The notes under the pieces: generated by a model
The model's database searches: none
Told to the model about the DNA's origin: nothing
The model's input: the letters and a program-made list of their open reading frames with translations, nothing else
Source: Utricularia gibba
Taxonomy: Eukaryota > Streptophyta > Magnoliopsida > Lamiales > Lentibulariaceae
Direction: 5' to 3'
Length of the DNA: 64,000 nt
Assembly: GCA_002189035.1 (NCBI GenBank)
Contig: NEEC01000031.1
Span: 1 to 64,000, forward strand
Position numbers and translations under genes: made by a program
In this document: positions 11,762 through 26,246 of the stretch, piece after piece
How positions within the stretch are numbered: the first letter of the stretch is position 1
Layout of the letters: every line of letters begins with the position of its first letter

Positions 11762-14700
11762 ATGCGAGGCATGCGTAGCTTGAAGCCTGGGATTCTACTT
11801 TGCCGTCGGGCTTCTTCTTCAGGGAAGCAGCTAGGTGATGGGTTTAATGGGTTCACCACCATTTCCTGCAATCCGTTGATGGAAGATTCTGATAGATTGG
11901 CAAGTTTTTAAATTGGTGTGTTATTTTACTTCTTGGAGCAATGGTGATGAATCATTTTGACTTGGGTTTGATAATCAGGTGCTTGTGGAGGGCCGCGCAT
12001 GTTCAAGAACTGCAATACTCAATAGGCCCTCTTCGCTGAATGCGATCAACACCTCATTGGTTCGTGATATGGACATGTAACTTGGCTGTCGTCGGTTATT
12101 TTTCCTTGTAGAAAGCTTTGAATGTCTTTATTAGATGAAGCTTCCGTTTTGAAGGCGGGTTGTGTTTAGGTGGCTCGTAATGACGACAAAGATACAGTCT
12201 AATACCAGTTCAAGCTCATGTGCGAATGTTTTGTTTCGTACTGGGGAGTTTTAAGCTGCTTTTGTGATATGTGGAGCAGTTCTTTTCTCACAATCCATGT
12301 GTCTGTAGGTTGCACAGCTTCAGAAGTTGTACCAAAGTTGGGAGGATTGCACGGATGTTGGGTTTGTGGTGGTAAAGGTGAGTTTTCGAAATTTTCCTTT
12401 TAAATTTGTTTATTCTTATGCATGTACTTGCAAGATATGATAGCTGAAATATGGTACGAATTCCTTTAAGGGATCTGGTAGGGCATTTTCAGCTGGAGGT
12501 GATATAGTGTCTCTGTATAATCTGATGAAGCAAGGTAATAGATTTCTCTTGTTTTCTGTCTTATATCTTAGATGTAGCATCATCATGTCATACAATATTT
12601 CTCTCTTCGTTTTCTTGATGAAGATAATGTTACATGGCATTTTGGTCAATCTGTGCAGGCAATCTGGATGAGTGCAAAAAGTTCTTTTGGACAATATATG
12701 GTTTTATATATTTTCTTGGGACTTACTTGAAACCACACGTAAGCATGTATTTTATCAGAAGGCAAGTGGGTGATCGATCATCTTGTGTGATTGTTCGCTT
12801 CTCTTGTCCATTCTCCACCCACCTCACAAAATTTTGTTTCCTCTGATTCTGTGGCTTGAATGTCAATTTATGCCATGTGTAGGTGGCCCTCTTGAATGGA
12901 ATCACAATGGGTGGTGGAGCTGGAATTTCAATTCCTGGTATGTTTCGTGTTGCAACAGACAAAACGGTATGATAACACCATATGATTAGTAGCTCTACTC
13001 CTCATCACTGCCACGAGTCATGCTTGGGATTGATTTAAAAACTGAGTTTAAAGTTTAGAATTCAAGAAATACGTTTTTGTTCCCCTACTTATTGGTAAAA
13101 TGATTCTGGATTGATGGTTGCGGCCATCTATTCATGATTAAGGTAGATATATGGATGTGCTTGGATGTAAGCTTGAAAACTCAAATGTGAATATTAGTGT
13201 GGGTAATTGAAATCAAATCAAAAAGACGAAAAGTGCAGTGCTGATGAAAAAAAGGAAAATAAAAACAAGGCCTTGATTATCGTTGATACTGTTTTTATCT
13301 TAGTTCATTGTGTTACAAGGGTGACTCTGCATTCTAAGGAACACTCGTAACTTGCTTTTTTCCAGTAAACTTAACCGTAATGTTTTTCAGATTTTTGCAA
13401 CACCAGAGACCTTAATCGGCTTTCATCCAGATGCTGCAGCATCCTTCTACCTCTCCCATCTTCCAGGGTATCTTGGTAATCTCTCGTGTCTTGTGTTTCC
13501 CATACTTTTTTTCTTTTATTTAATATGGTAGTTGAAAGCCGCAACAAGAACATTTTGAAGTGCACTATTTTTCTTTGCATCTATCAGGCAGCCTCATTTT
13601 GAGTGATGTTTCCACTTGGCTACCCTTTTCTGTAACTGATTCAAATTATGTGGGTTATACGAATGCTACATATTTTAATCTCATGTGTTATCTTCTTGTA
13701 GGGGAGTACCTTGCTCTCACAGGTGAGAAACTCAATGGACAGGAAATGCTGTCTTGTGGGCTTGCGACGCACTTCACTCCCCTTACGGTGCATACGTCAA
13801 CACCATGTTTTATTTTTTATTTTTTTGGATTCATACCTTATAGTGATTTTCACTCATGCAGAAGCTCCCTCTGCTTGAGGAACAACTTAACCACTTGATG
13901 ACTGATGACCCCTGTGTTGTTGAATCTAACTGTTCAAATGTTGGGGAAAGTGTGTTTCATGATCCGAGTAGTGTAATCCACAGGTATATTCCACGTCCAG
14001 AACTGTGATCCTCATCCAAGTAGTCACAAGTCTTTTTTTCGGAACTGATGGTATGCATAGAGCACTTTGTTCTCAGGGTTGAAATAATCGACAAGTGTTT
14101 CAGCCACAATACAGTTGAAGAGATCATCGATGCGCTGGTAGGTAGATACTTGATAGAAAGTATTTTTCTTTCGTTTTACAGCATGATGATTTTGGAGGTT
14201 TTGACTTAGGAAAACGAAGCTGCTAAAACCAACGATATCTGGTGTGCCTCAACACTGAAGAAGCTTAATGAAGCTGCCCCATTAAGCTTGAAGGTGGCCT
14301 TAAGATCTGTAAGCACCACTTGCTGCTAATCTGGGATTCATGAATGCATCTTCTTCCTGAGTTTGCATTTCTTCCTCCTGCCCCAGATAAGAGAAGGCCG
14401 GTTTCAAACACTCGATGAGTGCCTCATCCGCGAGTATCGTATGTCACTACAAGGCATCTACAGTAAAATTACTGGCGACTTTTATGAGGTACAACACAAT
14501 CTCAATGTTTTGGAGCCTCTTCTACAACTTCCAGCCTCTTTTCTCTCTATAACTTACACCTTGTTCTTCTTGCCTTGGTGTAGGGTGTTCGAGCAAAGCT
14601 GGTGCATAAAGATTTCGCCCCCAAGGTACTACTCTCTTCAAATCAAAGCAATGTTTGAAGAGCTCCCTTCTGCTTAATCTCCCCTTGCCACTAACTGTGG

Positions 14701-14843
14701 GGTTTGCTTTTGGGGTTGTGAAGTGGGATCCCCCGAGCTTGAAGCATGTGTCTCAGGACATGGTGGATGAATACTTCTCCCGCCTCCACCCCTTCGAACC
14801 TGAACTGCAACTTCCAACGCAGCAACGAGAGGCTTTTACTTGA
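11762..14843 (+). CDS. 3-hydroxyisobutyryl-CoA hydrolase-like protein, mitochondrial
   Basis: This is an enoyl-CoA hydratase/isomerase-fold hydrolase of the CHY type, closest to the plant HIBYL-CoA hydrolase-like protein 3, acting on branched-chain (valine) CoA intermediates in mitochondria. Fourteen exons: 11762-11899, 11979-12059, 12309-12377, 12471-12534, 12659-12738, 12883-12966, 13391-13475, 13702-13787, 13862-13983, 14077-14137, 14210-14308, 14387-14488, 14584-14625 and 14724-14843. All phases close, giving 410 aa. Key blocks are AILNRPSSLNAINTSL, VVVKGSGRAFSAGGDI, GITMGGGAGISIPG (oxyanion hole region), TPETLIGFHPDAAASFYLS (the acidic residues used by this subfamily) and SLKVALRSIREGRFQTLDECL. 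The N-terminus (MRGMRSLKPGILLCRRASSS) is basic and fits a mitochondrial peptide. Intron 1 must start with GC (GCAAGT at 11900) to keep frame, a GC-AG intron. Confidence 0.93.
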
Positions 14844-15185
14844 GGCCGGATGCCATTGAACTTACCATTCATCTCTTGTTTGAGCAAACTGCTGTATTCA
14901 GTACCAGGTGCAGAATCCCCTTCTTGAGAGGATTAGTTACTGTAATCATGTACAAGAGACACTGCAACTTGAAACCCACATCCAGCTGAGCTACTTGGCA
15001 GTGAACTCAACCAGACAGGAAAAATACCATCCAAATTAGAATGGGAATATGGTTTCAGGGGTAATTTCGTAAATGGAGAAAATAAACGGTCAAAAAGCTC
15101 TTTTTGAAAAACAGCCTCTTCCCCTCATCACAAGTCTTCTTTGCTTCACCTTCACCCAGTTTTTTTTCCCCTTCTGCGATCAGCA
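14844..15185. other. short intergenic region
   Basis: 342 bp between the hydrolase stop and the next start codon. It should hold the 3' end of one gene and the promoter of the next; no clear motif was seen. Confidence 0.5.
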
Positions 15186-16535
15186 ATGGAACCATGCATA
15201 CCATCTGAAGTCTCCAGTTACCCCCATTTTGAATCCCAAGAGTCGGGCTCGAAAACCCGTAATATCCCTTGTAATTCTTCTTCAAACGAGTTTCTGTACA
15301 AAGCCGTCATCGTTCTCGTTCTTGTGATTGTGATTCCGCTTTTCCGATTTCAATCAAGCGATTCTGGAAGTGTGTTGAGTGATTTATGGGAGATCATTCA
15401 TCTCGCGTTCGTCGGAGTAGCGGTTTCTTACGGCGTCTGCAGCACGAAATCTACCCAGATGGTCAGTGCTAAAAATGAGTCTGATTCCTATTTTTCTGGG
15501 ATTTCGTATTTATCTTCCTTTTTTGAATTTGGATCTGTGGCTTCTTTGAGGAATGAAAAATATAACTTTTTATGGGGAGATGAATTTGATGCTCAGAAGA
15601 GAACTAATAGATCTTGTGAACCATCAAATGATTCTGATGGGAATAAACGGAGTAAAGAATGGCGTGTGCAGTCAGTGAGAGATGAATCTCTAGTGGTTGT
15701 TTCTGATGCTAAGTATTTTCTTAGTGAAGCATCTGATTTTGAGCCGTTAAATTTGCCTATTCGGAGCTTGAAATCAAATATTGCTTATGAAAGCGAACTC
15801 CATTCCAGAGGGAATTGGAGTTCGAAGCCTGAGGCTCTTAAACTAGACGAGGATGATGATGAAGGCATTGTTGCAATGAACTTGGGTTTGAAGTTTGAGA
15901 CGGCGGCAGTCGAAAGCCCTTCCTCATCACGCCCTCGGCTTCGGCATCGATCTATTGGGGAATACGAGTTTGACCACTTGGATTCTGCTTCATTTTGCAG
16001 TTCCCCTGAACTGAGAACCTTTAAAGGCGGGAACTTTCAGAGAAAGGTTGTGTTTTCCGGTTATAAATCACTGCCCAGAAGCAATTGTTCAGACTTGGAG
16101 TCGAAACCGGAATCCGAATCCGACTCTGAATCCGTATGGTCCTCAGTGAGCTCCGAAACATCGAGACTAATGAATTCACAGATAGTGAAAAAGCACATCA
16201 AGTCTCAAATCAAGGAAGTCGCATGTCAAACAAGTTGGGAGGACAGGACATTGCCGAGGAGAATTGTGGGAAAGCGAGGAGGATCAAACAATCTGCAACT
16301 TGCAGATTTGATGCAATCCCCGGTTTCGATTCGTGAGTTTTCAGAAGAAAGCAATGGGCAGAGAGTGAAATCCAAGGAAAGAATGGAAATTCACAGCGAC
16401 CCAGAGGTCGATAGAAAAGCAGGGGAATTCATAGCCAAATTCAGGAGGCAGATCAGGCATTCAAAAGACTCTCCCATCGTTACAAGAAAGAAGAATTTCC
16501 TGGCAGAGAAACCAGGGCAGTTTGCTGCAACTTGA
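15186..16535 (+). CDS. DUF4408/DUF761 membrane protein
   Basis: Single-exon gene of 449 aa. An N-terminal DUF4408-like part carries two hydrophobic segments, AVIVLVLVIVIPLF (about residues 38-52) and EIIHLAFVGVAVSYGVC (about 68-85). A long Ser/Asp/Glu-rich, probably disordered middle follows. The C-terminus has the DUF761 block DPEVDRKAGEFIAKFRRQI. The start at 15186 (MEPCIPSEV) is the first ATG of the open frame, which extends upstream without an ATG. Proteins of this architecture are plant-specific and of unknown role, some being induced by stress. I infer only membrane association. Confidence 0.88.
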   Translation: MEPCIPSEVSSYPHFESQESGSKTRNIPCNSSSNEFLYKAVIVLVLVIVIPLFRFQSSDSGSVLSDLWEIIHLAFVGVAVSYGVCSTKSTQMVSAKNESDSYFSGISYLSSFFEFGSVASLRNEKYNFLWGDEFDAQKRTNRSCEPSNDSDGNKRSKEWRVQSVRDESLVVVSDAKYFLSEASDFEPLNLPIRSLKSNIAYESELHSRGNWSSKPEALKLDEDDDEGIVAMNLGLKFETAAVESPSSSRPRLRHRSIGEYEFDHLDSASFCSSPELRTFKGGNFQRKVVFSGYKSLPRSNCSDLESKPESESDSESVWSSVSSETSRLMNSQIVKKHIKSQIKEVACQTSWEDRTLPRRIVGKRGGSNNLQLADLMQSPVSIREFSEESNGQRVKSKERMEIHSDPEVDRKAGEFIAKFRRQIRHSKDSPIVTRKKNFLAEKPGQFAAT

Positions 16536-18255
16536 AAATCTTGAACCTTTCGCTGCCAAGAAATCATCTTTACCTGTACAAATTGTACTCTTTAGCAGCT
16601 TCTTCCAATTTCCTCGTTCGTGTTGGAATATTTGGTCGTTTCCATCTCTAAACAAGATAATTTTCAGACCAAATGGGCCCATGTGACAGCAGGCCCATTG
16701 TATGGGCTGATACCTAACGGCCCACTTCCAACCTAGACGCGCCACACGCGCGTCGCTGAGCGAGTGAATTTCCTGCAAAAGGCGGTTTGTCGATCTAATT
16801 TTTTTCTTGCACGCGACACCGCGCAGCCATGCTTGACTCGGCTCCGCAGCCGACGCAGACCTCTTCCTCTTCCCCGATCGGTAAATTAATTCGGTGGTCG
16901 CCCCCCGGCGGGGCAGCCCCAGGCCGGCACGACGTTGTCAGTGTGTTCTGTTACCGATGCTACTTGTCACAAATGTAGTGTACGTACACCAATGGTGTCG
17001 CGGTTTCCTGCTTCAGGCGAGGGACCACGACTCACGTCCATTTACACCCAGTGCCTTTTCTCGTGTCGTTCGCCTCAGGAAAACTTGTCAGCCAAAGGCA
17101 GACCTCAGTCTCCGCGACGCAGCCTCCCCTCCGGCGGCCGGAGCTCCTCCAGCAAGGCGGCTTCATGGGAGGAGACGGCCGGCTAGATCCGACAGCAGAA
17201 AGCCATGGAATTTTCCCATGAGGGCGGGGGCAGTTGGGAGATGAAAGACCAAGTTGTGGAAATCCAAGCAACGTCCCCATCTGCATTCAACCTCACAACG
17301 TGACTTTTCATCTCATTTTCTTCCATTCAACACTATGTAATTAATAGTTATCCCCTGAATTTTTTTATTTTTTTTTAAAAAAACTCGAATATCAAAAAGT
17401 CTCCAGTTTAATCAATTTTCAAAAATTAGTTATGAAAAATAAGTTATTTTTATAATAAAATACACATTTTTTTTTTCAAATAGAGTCTACATTTGTTGAT
17501 ATCTAATACACAAGTCAACAATATGAGTCCATGACATGGACGTAGGAAGGACCTGGCCAGACCGTATGTTACGACCTGTATATTAATTATTTTCATTATT
17601 TTAATATTACAATTCCGTAATTAAAAAAACAAGCGAAAATGTTGACTTTTGTCACTAGTAAACACCTTACTTTATCTAAAATTAAGGCGGTTGATTTGTC
17701 TTATTGTGTTAATTATCCAATTGATTAATTCTTTTTTTATATATTGCATAAATCTTACTTTAAATTGAAGCAATTTATTAATTTCATTTGTGAAAATTCA
17801 TGGTAGAAATTGAAGTCTCTTTTTCAGTTCCTTTTCTCGGTCATCGCTTTTTCAATCTGTTGCTACTTTCAGTACAACAGATAATGCAATAAATAAATAA
17901 ATAAATACCAGGTAAATTATAACCAGGTAATGTAATATTGTGCAAAATAAATGCATGTGTTTTTTTATTAAATAAATTATAATAAGCGATGAGGAAACTA
18001 ATATAATCAGTTTAATAAATACAAGTTCTCCATTCGGCTGCCGAAGCGATATCTTCTGCTCTGTCTGCTTGCGAATTCTGAAAGCTGAGGCTCGGAAAAG
18101 GGGGAAGAAGAGGAAGGAAAACGACAAAAATGAAAATCTCGTTGCGATTCTCCGGTTGTAGTCACACGCACGCGTAATCGGGATTCCGGAGAAGGAGACT
18201 TCGATCAGCTTGGGAGAGAAAGCATCGCCGTTTTTTTTTTTTTTTTCTGATTTCG
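16536..18255. other. intergenic region with GC-rich island
   Basis: The stretch 16800-17250 is GC-rich compared with the spacer around it and has open frames on both strands without family features. An ATG at 16830 begins a short Ser/Pro-rich frame followed by a possible splice donor, but no second exon could be found. The rest is AT-rich. Confidence 0.45.
16674..16726. promoter_or_regulatory. site II cluster without an assigned gene
   Basis: TGGGCCC at 16674-16680, AGGCCCA at 16691-16697, TGGGCT near 16704 and GGCCCA near 16719. The arrangement looks like a plant core promoter, but the first recognised gene downstream starts 1.5 kb away and the gene upstream ends at 16535. Confidence 0.4.
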
Positions 18256-19086
18256 ATGAGGTGCAAGAAGCACACGGCGGATTTGAGCAGTGAAATCGGC
18301 GTCTGCGCTTCGTGTCTGCGTGAGCGCCTTTTTTCGGTAATGGTGGCGCAGGTGGAGAGGCAGGCGGAGGAATACAGCGGCGGTAGGAAGGAAACTGAGT
18401 GTCCGTACTTCCCGATCTCCGTTTCGCCTTACGATTTGGAGAGAGTGCCGTATCGCCTGAGGTTTTTTAGTACTCCGCAGGTGAGAGGAGGTTCCGCGGT
18501 AATGACCGCGATGGAGATTAGGGCTGGGGAGGAGAAAAGGAGAGCGAAGAGGAGTGCCAAATCGAAATTGTCTTCGCTGATTCTACGGGTTTTCTTCAGA
18601 TTAAAATTGGATAAGGTGGATCCGGATCCAAATAGGATTTCAGATTCGCCGCAATTGACGGCGGAGGCATCGCCGTCGTGGTTTCCCGGACGATTTAGGA
18701 AGAAACACACCCGAACATTTTCAGCGGACCGAAGGTCCATTACATCGAGAAGAAAACCTAGCCACCATCGCCACCGCGGAATGTCCCCGGCAAAGAATTC
18801 CGACGACGAAGATAACGGGCATTGGATACACACGCCACGAAGGACGCCGGCAGACCGCCGCCGTGATGGGGGAAAGGCTCCGGTGCACGTCGCCGACATG
18901 TCTTTCTGCTTGAGTCCTCTAGTACGGCCGAGCCCCAGCCGCCTGAGGAATCATAAGGGAGTATCCCCCGATATCGCCACCGGCTGCGAATCCCGGGCGC
19001 GGTTCTCCTCTGCGGCGTCGTTTTGCAAGAACCGGTCTCGGAAACTGGCGGATTTTGGGAGAAACAACTACCACACGGATAACTGA
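18256..19086 (+). CDS. DUF740-like (OCTOPUS-related) plant protein
   Basis: Single-exon gene of 276 aa. The N-terminus MRCKKHTADLSSEIGVCASC has the C-x2-H...C-x2-C signature shared by OCTOPUS/DUF740-type proteins and their short relatives, followed by LRERLFSVMVAQ. The middle is basic and Ser-rich, and the end (RKLADFGRNNYHTDN) carries an LxxFGR-like motif seen in short family members. It is much shorter than OCTOPUS itself, so a phloem-polarity role should not be assumed. The ATG lies just after a poly-T leader. Membrane-periphery localisation is inference. Confidence 0.75.
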   Translation: MRCKKHTADLSSEIGVCASCLRERLFSVMVAQVERQAEEYSGGRKETECPYFPISVSPYDLERVPYRLRFFSTPQVRGGSAVMTAMEIRAGEEKRRAKRSAKSKLSSLILRVFFRLKLDKVDPDPNRISDSPQLTAEASPSWFPGRFRKKHTRTFSADRRSITSRRKPSHHRHRGMSPAKNSDDEDNGHWIHTPRRTPADRRRDGGKAPVHVADMSFCLSPLVRPSPSRLRNHKGVSPDIATGCESRARFSSAASFCKNRSRKLADFGRNNYHTDN

Positions 19087-20280
19087 TTCTCATCTCCTAG
19101 TTTCATATTTACGGTTCTACCCTTCCTCTTCAATTTTCTTTAATAAAATATCACTTCTGTATCTAATACAAATATGTATACATACACCGGTACTTTTAGC
19201 TTTGAGACTTTTTTTTTTGTATTTTGTGTTGTTCAGTTGCCGTCTTCCACAGCTTTTAAATATTTAAAAATTAGAAAGAAATCGAACATTGAAGCTGATG
19301 TTTACATTTATAAATGTTTTCCCATGAATCTGAAACATAAAACCCAATTTAATTATCGCATTTTTTTTATACCTAAACAAACAAGCGCCTTTGACTCCGA
19401 TATCAAGTGCTAAAATTTTGAAAAATAGGGCCGTATTTTAATATATTAAATTAAATGCAATTTTGATGAGTGTTTTATTTACACTAAATATTCACAAAAT
19501 TTGCATTTTAAATAAATAATTTATTCTGATTGTGTTTTAAAATTATTTACACAACTAAATTCATCTATTAAATAATTTCAAGTCCAAATATATGGATAAA
19601 ATTAGTTTTTTTATAAAATTTAAAAATATTATTTATAATTAAAGTTCAACTATAAATTTCAAAAGTAGGTCAAAATTTACCTGATTTTATATTTAAAATT
19701 CGGGGGGCAAAATAAATAAATAGCATGGGCCGAAATAAATTACTGGATTTTGACTGATGATAGGCATGGGGTCGCTGGCGCCTCCTGCCCCCTTCATAAA
19801 TTTACCCCCACCTGCGCTTTAAACTCTTTTAAAAACATGGACAGTGATTTTAAGTTATTTTGCATATGAATACCTTTATTAAAAAAAAGTACATGAAAAA
19901 GTTCAAATAAAAGTTGATATTTCGATTTTGTAGTCATTCACAACAATATATACTATTTTTATACGATATTATTAAATTCATATTCTTAATTTTTATAATT
20001 TTACGTTATTTCTATTTTTAAAATAAAAATTTCATATAATATTAACCTGATCTCTATCTTTAAGTATGATCTCTGTATATCGGGTACCAAATCTGTCTTT
20101 TCATGGTTTTAAACTTCTAACTTCAATGACCAAGAAGTTTATATTTTTTTTATTTCAATTACTCAATTTTCGATGAAAAATGTATATGATTTTAATTCAT
20201 ATTAAATCTTTTTTAAATTTAATTTAAAAATTGTCACCAAATACATAATTTAAGTAAAATACACTTAAAAACTTCCATTA
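19087..20280. other. AT-rich intergenic region
   Basis: Strongly AT-rich spacer ending at the solo LTR target site. No gene, RNA or structured element is recognised. Confidence 0.55.
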
Positions 20281-20820
20281 AACTATGATAAGGGAAAAAT
20301 CGCACAAGCGTAATTGATTCCTAAAAGTCTGCCAAAAGAGATCCCGAGGGGATAACACCAGACGACAGATCGACATCTGTCAGAAATGTGACAGGTATGG
20401 CCGTATGACACAGTCTGAAAAGCGGCCGAGTTACGGCATAACAGTCGGCCGATATATGAAAAGCGAGATCGTATAGCAGAAGCAGAAAGCAACCGATATT
20501 TGCAGACACCAGAATTCGGTCAAAGTAAACTCTCCTATAAATATGAGGAATTATGATGAAAGAGGAGGTTGGACTCAAAATGATTTCTTCAAGTTGTATT
20601 CTCCTTTTCGCAACTTCCATCTAGTGAAACTCTTTTCCGGCGAGCTTCAGCAGCTCCGTGGTTTTTCCGCTCTCCTGCGGTTTCCACGTAAAAAATCACT
20701 GCTCACTCTTATTCTAATCGCACCAACCGTGAAGAACATGACTAGACGCAGCATTCCCGACCATGCCTATCACCTGAAATCGGCCTCCCACCGGATATCG
20801 ATTTCACGCATAACAAACTA
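20281..20820 (+). mobile_element. solo LTR with 5-bp target site duplication
   Basis: The 530-bp unit 20286-20815 starts TGATAAGG and ends GCATAACA (TG...CA). It is bordered on both sides by AACTA (20281-20285 and 20816-20820), an exact 5-bp target duplication. Inside, TATAAATAT at 20536-20544 followed by GAGG, then a downstream GC-richer leader, is typical of the promoter/R region of plant LTR retrotransposons. No internal retroelement genes are next to it, so it is a solo LTR left by recombination. The superfamily is not determined; the orientation is set by the TATA box. Confidence 0.8.
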
Positions 20821-21057
20821 TATAACCAAACAACACCAAGCTCTTCTCTTTTATTGAAAAGAAATGAAAAGGTAGATTTTAAGGAATCGAACCGAACAAA
20901 ATTTAAAGACTGGGCCTTGAGTGTTCATATAAGCGGAAATATCAAGCCCAGCCCAATGATCCTTAAAGGGTGCAAAAGGCCCAATATGTTTTGGAAAGAC
21001 ATTTCAGCTTGCTTTGAGCTGCACATCCGATGCTGGCTACAAACCAGAGGTCAGAGA
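20821..21057. other. spacer between solo LTR and purine permease 3' end
   Basis: 237 bp. It holds GGGCC-type motifs (TGGGCC near 20913, AGCCCA near 20946-20955, GGCCCA near 20979), although only the 3' end of the permease gene is adjacent. Confidence 0.45.
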
Positions 21058-22510
21058 TCAGATCAACTCGTCGTCCGGAGATTCGTCCCCTTCCGGTCGA
21101 CTGCGTTGAAGCTGGAGATCGTCGAGATAGTTCTGATACACATAAGAAACGAACCCCCAGAAGGCCATCAGCATCGCAATGATCTTTACTCCGTTCGTGC
21201 TGTCATGGAACACAACCAGAGAGGCTATCGGAGTGACAGCAAGGGACAGTGTGCTGATCACATTGGAGAAGAGGGAAGACACCAGGTATATCAAGCCCAC
21301 CACGCCGACCGCGCAGACCTGCCACGACAGCGCTGTCCAAACCAGAGTCATCACATAGGAAACTCTCCCTGAGGCGAAGGTGTTCATTTCACTGTGTAGT
21401 GTCCTCCATTCCCCGCTTGCGAATAGCCCGATCACGGCGACGCCAGTTGCGACGATGCTGGTGAAGATCTGCATCTCGAGGACTACTGAAAAGGTTTCCT
21501 TCTTGAGAACCTTTTCGAATGTCAGCTGCATAAGGGAGAGGATTAGGGAGTAGAGGGATGATGCAGCAAGGGTGGTTATGATTCCGATCAGGTATTTGGA
21601 GCTCGAGACGCCGGGGGCGCATCTGAGTCCTCGTTGATTCCCAACAGGGCAGCAGACAAGGAGAGGATCACCACTGAGTTCAGGATCAAGATGGTGAACT
21701 TCTGCTTGTTGATGAAGAATGCAAAGATGGCATTAAAGGCTAACTGCGAAGCACAGATCAGAGAATAAGTTGAGGCAGAAAGATACAGCAGCCCAATGGA
21801 GTAAAGCATGTTATCACCAGCAACCATTGCTCCAATGGCGAAGTAAACAACAGATATCAGCAAAACAGAAGGCCGTATCGATGGATCCGAGCCCTTTTCG
21901 GAAGGCGAAACAAAAAGGTATGGCACAACGAGTATGGGAAAGGCAGCGGTTTGAACTAGAGTAGCCATCCATTTGCTGCTTCCACCTTGAGCATAATAAA
22001 ACCTTCCGAGAAGAACTGCTGCAGCTTGGCCAACAATAAGAAAGAATATGTTCAGCGCGACCATGATCCACCATTTGAGGCGGTTGAGCTTGAGAAGTGG
22101 AGGCTGATACGAAGAAGTTCTCTCTTTCGGCTGGATAAGCTCTCGGCTATCTGCTAAACACGATCCAATTTGATCAATATAGTTCCCTTCTGCTTAAATT
22201 TAAATTAAGAAGTACACATACACATTTGAAGCAAAAGGTATTCATGTATGCCTGATCCTACACGTCCTTTTGTCACAGCTATAAGCACACATCCAAGACC
22301 TACCCATCACCATATACTACTAAAAACGCCACTTTTTCAGTGAAATCTGATTCGCGAACTAGTATTTTCAGATAAAACTTCCTCAAAACTTAATCGCCAT
22401 CACTAATACTAATAAAAATGAAAAGGAATCCCTGCTTAAAGGACAACAGTATCATGTAAACAAGAGAACAAAACAACCCAGAAAACGCATAGCCGCAGAA
22501 TACCTTCCAT
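21058..22510 (-). CDS. purine permease (PUP family), frameshifted
   Basis: This is a plant purine permease of the drug/metabolite transporter superfamily, a proton-coupled importer of purines, cytokinins or alkaloids at the plasma membrane. Two exons: a 7-nt first exon 22504-22510 (ATGGAAG) and 21058-22189. Phase closes to MEEGNYIDQIG. Family blocks are YQPPLLKLNRLKWWIMVALN, QAAAVLLGRFYYAQGGSSKW, LLYLSASTYSLICASQLAFNA and, after the break, KYLIGIITTLAASSLYSL, VISTLSLAVTPIASLVVFHD and KIIAMLMAFWGFVSYVYQ. About ten membrane segments are expected. The frame breaks in a run of five C (plus-strand G at 21613-21617). One more C restores a 379-aa protein of normal length. Such a tiny first exon occurs in this family. 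Likely an assembly base loss, otherwise a truncated transporter. Confidence 0.85.
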
Positions 22511-23342
22511 AACGAAAAAGATAAGAGCTTTGAGGAAGGGTAGGCTCGAATCAAAGATTATATCCCACGAGAGGCACGATGAAAAGTTTCAAAATTAAGA
22601 GCTGTTCCGAAATCAGGGGAAATACTGATCAAGTTTGGTGCTGCAATCACAGGAACCCAGCGCCCTGTTACCAATCAAGAGTGGCGGACCTTTTGTGCGA
22701 AATGCAAATAAAAAACAAACGCCAATTGGGCCATCTAATCATATTTTTGAAAAATCGCATGGGACAAGACAAATTACCGATTGGTTTACTCCAAGTGGCG
22801 AAGTCTTTTGAAGGGATCCGTTGATACATTGCCTTAATCACTTCCACTCTGACCATCCCTTTTACCAAAGAGATGCAGTCTTTGGATGCTGGTTTGCCAC
22901 TCCTTTTGAAGGTGTGTCCCAGCTTGGAAACTCGCAGTTTCGTGTCAATTTCCCCACAAAACGCAGGTACAACGTTCCAAGTTCCTACGTTTTCCCCTTT
23001 TGGATGAAGTTGATGTGTTTATGTGAAATCCATTATGACAGCCCGTTTAAAGAATTAGAACGAATGAAGAAGCTCAGTGTGTAATAAAAGGAAATTGAAC
23101 AGTGCATGGTTCTACAGAGAAAAGGAGAAACAAGGTCAAAAACAATCACTCACACGCAGTGCTGAGGGCACTGAGGGTCTAATGAGACAGACGCAGGAAC
23201 ATCAAACAACGGAATTCTACACCATCTCGAGTACGTTTTCAAGGAACCAACGCAGAGACTACATCAATGATAGAAGCTTTACAGAAGCATATAACGTTTT
23301 CAGCACCAAAATGTACCAACGACTGCCCGCGGCTTTTTCTCA
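22511..23342. other. intergenic region
   Basis: 832 bp between the permease start and the RABH1 stop, so it contains the permease promoter and the RABH1 3' end. Short frames here match no family. Confidence 0.5.

Positions 23343-26246
<2,904 letters not shown>

Noticed and set aside
15141-15185. Upstream extension of the DUF4408 gene
   Set aside because: The extension has no ATG. The family-like start MEPCIPSEV is at 15186.
16894-17286. Overlapping frames of 65-116 codons in a GC-rich stretch
   Set aside because: Open on both strands because of base composition; Arg/Ser/Pro-rich, with no recognisable domain or splice partner.
20321-20857. Short frames near 20.3-20.9 kb
   Set aside because: They fall inside the solo LTR and have no retroelement protein motifs.
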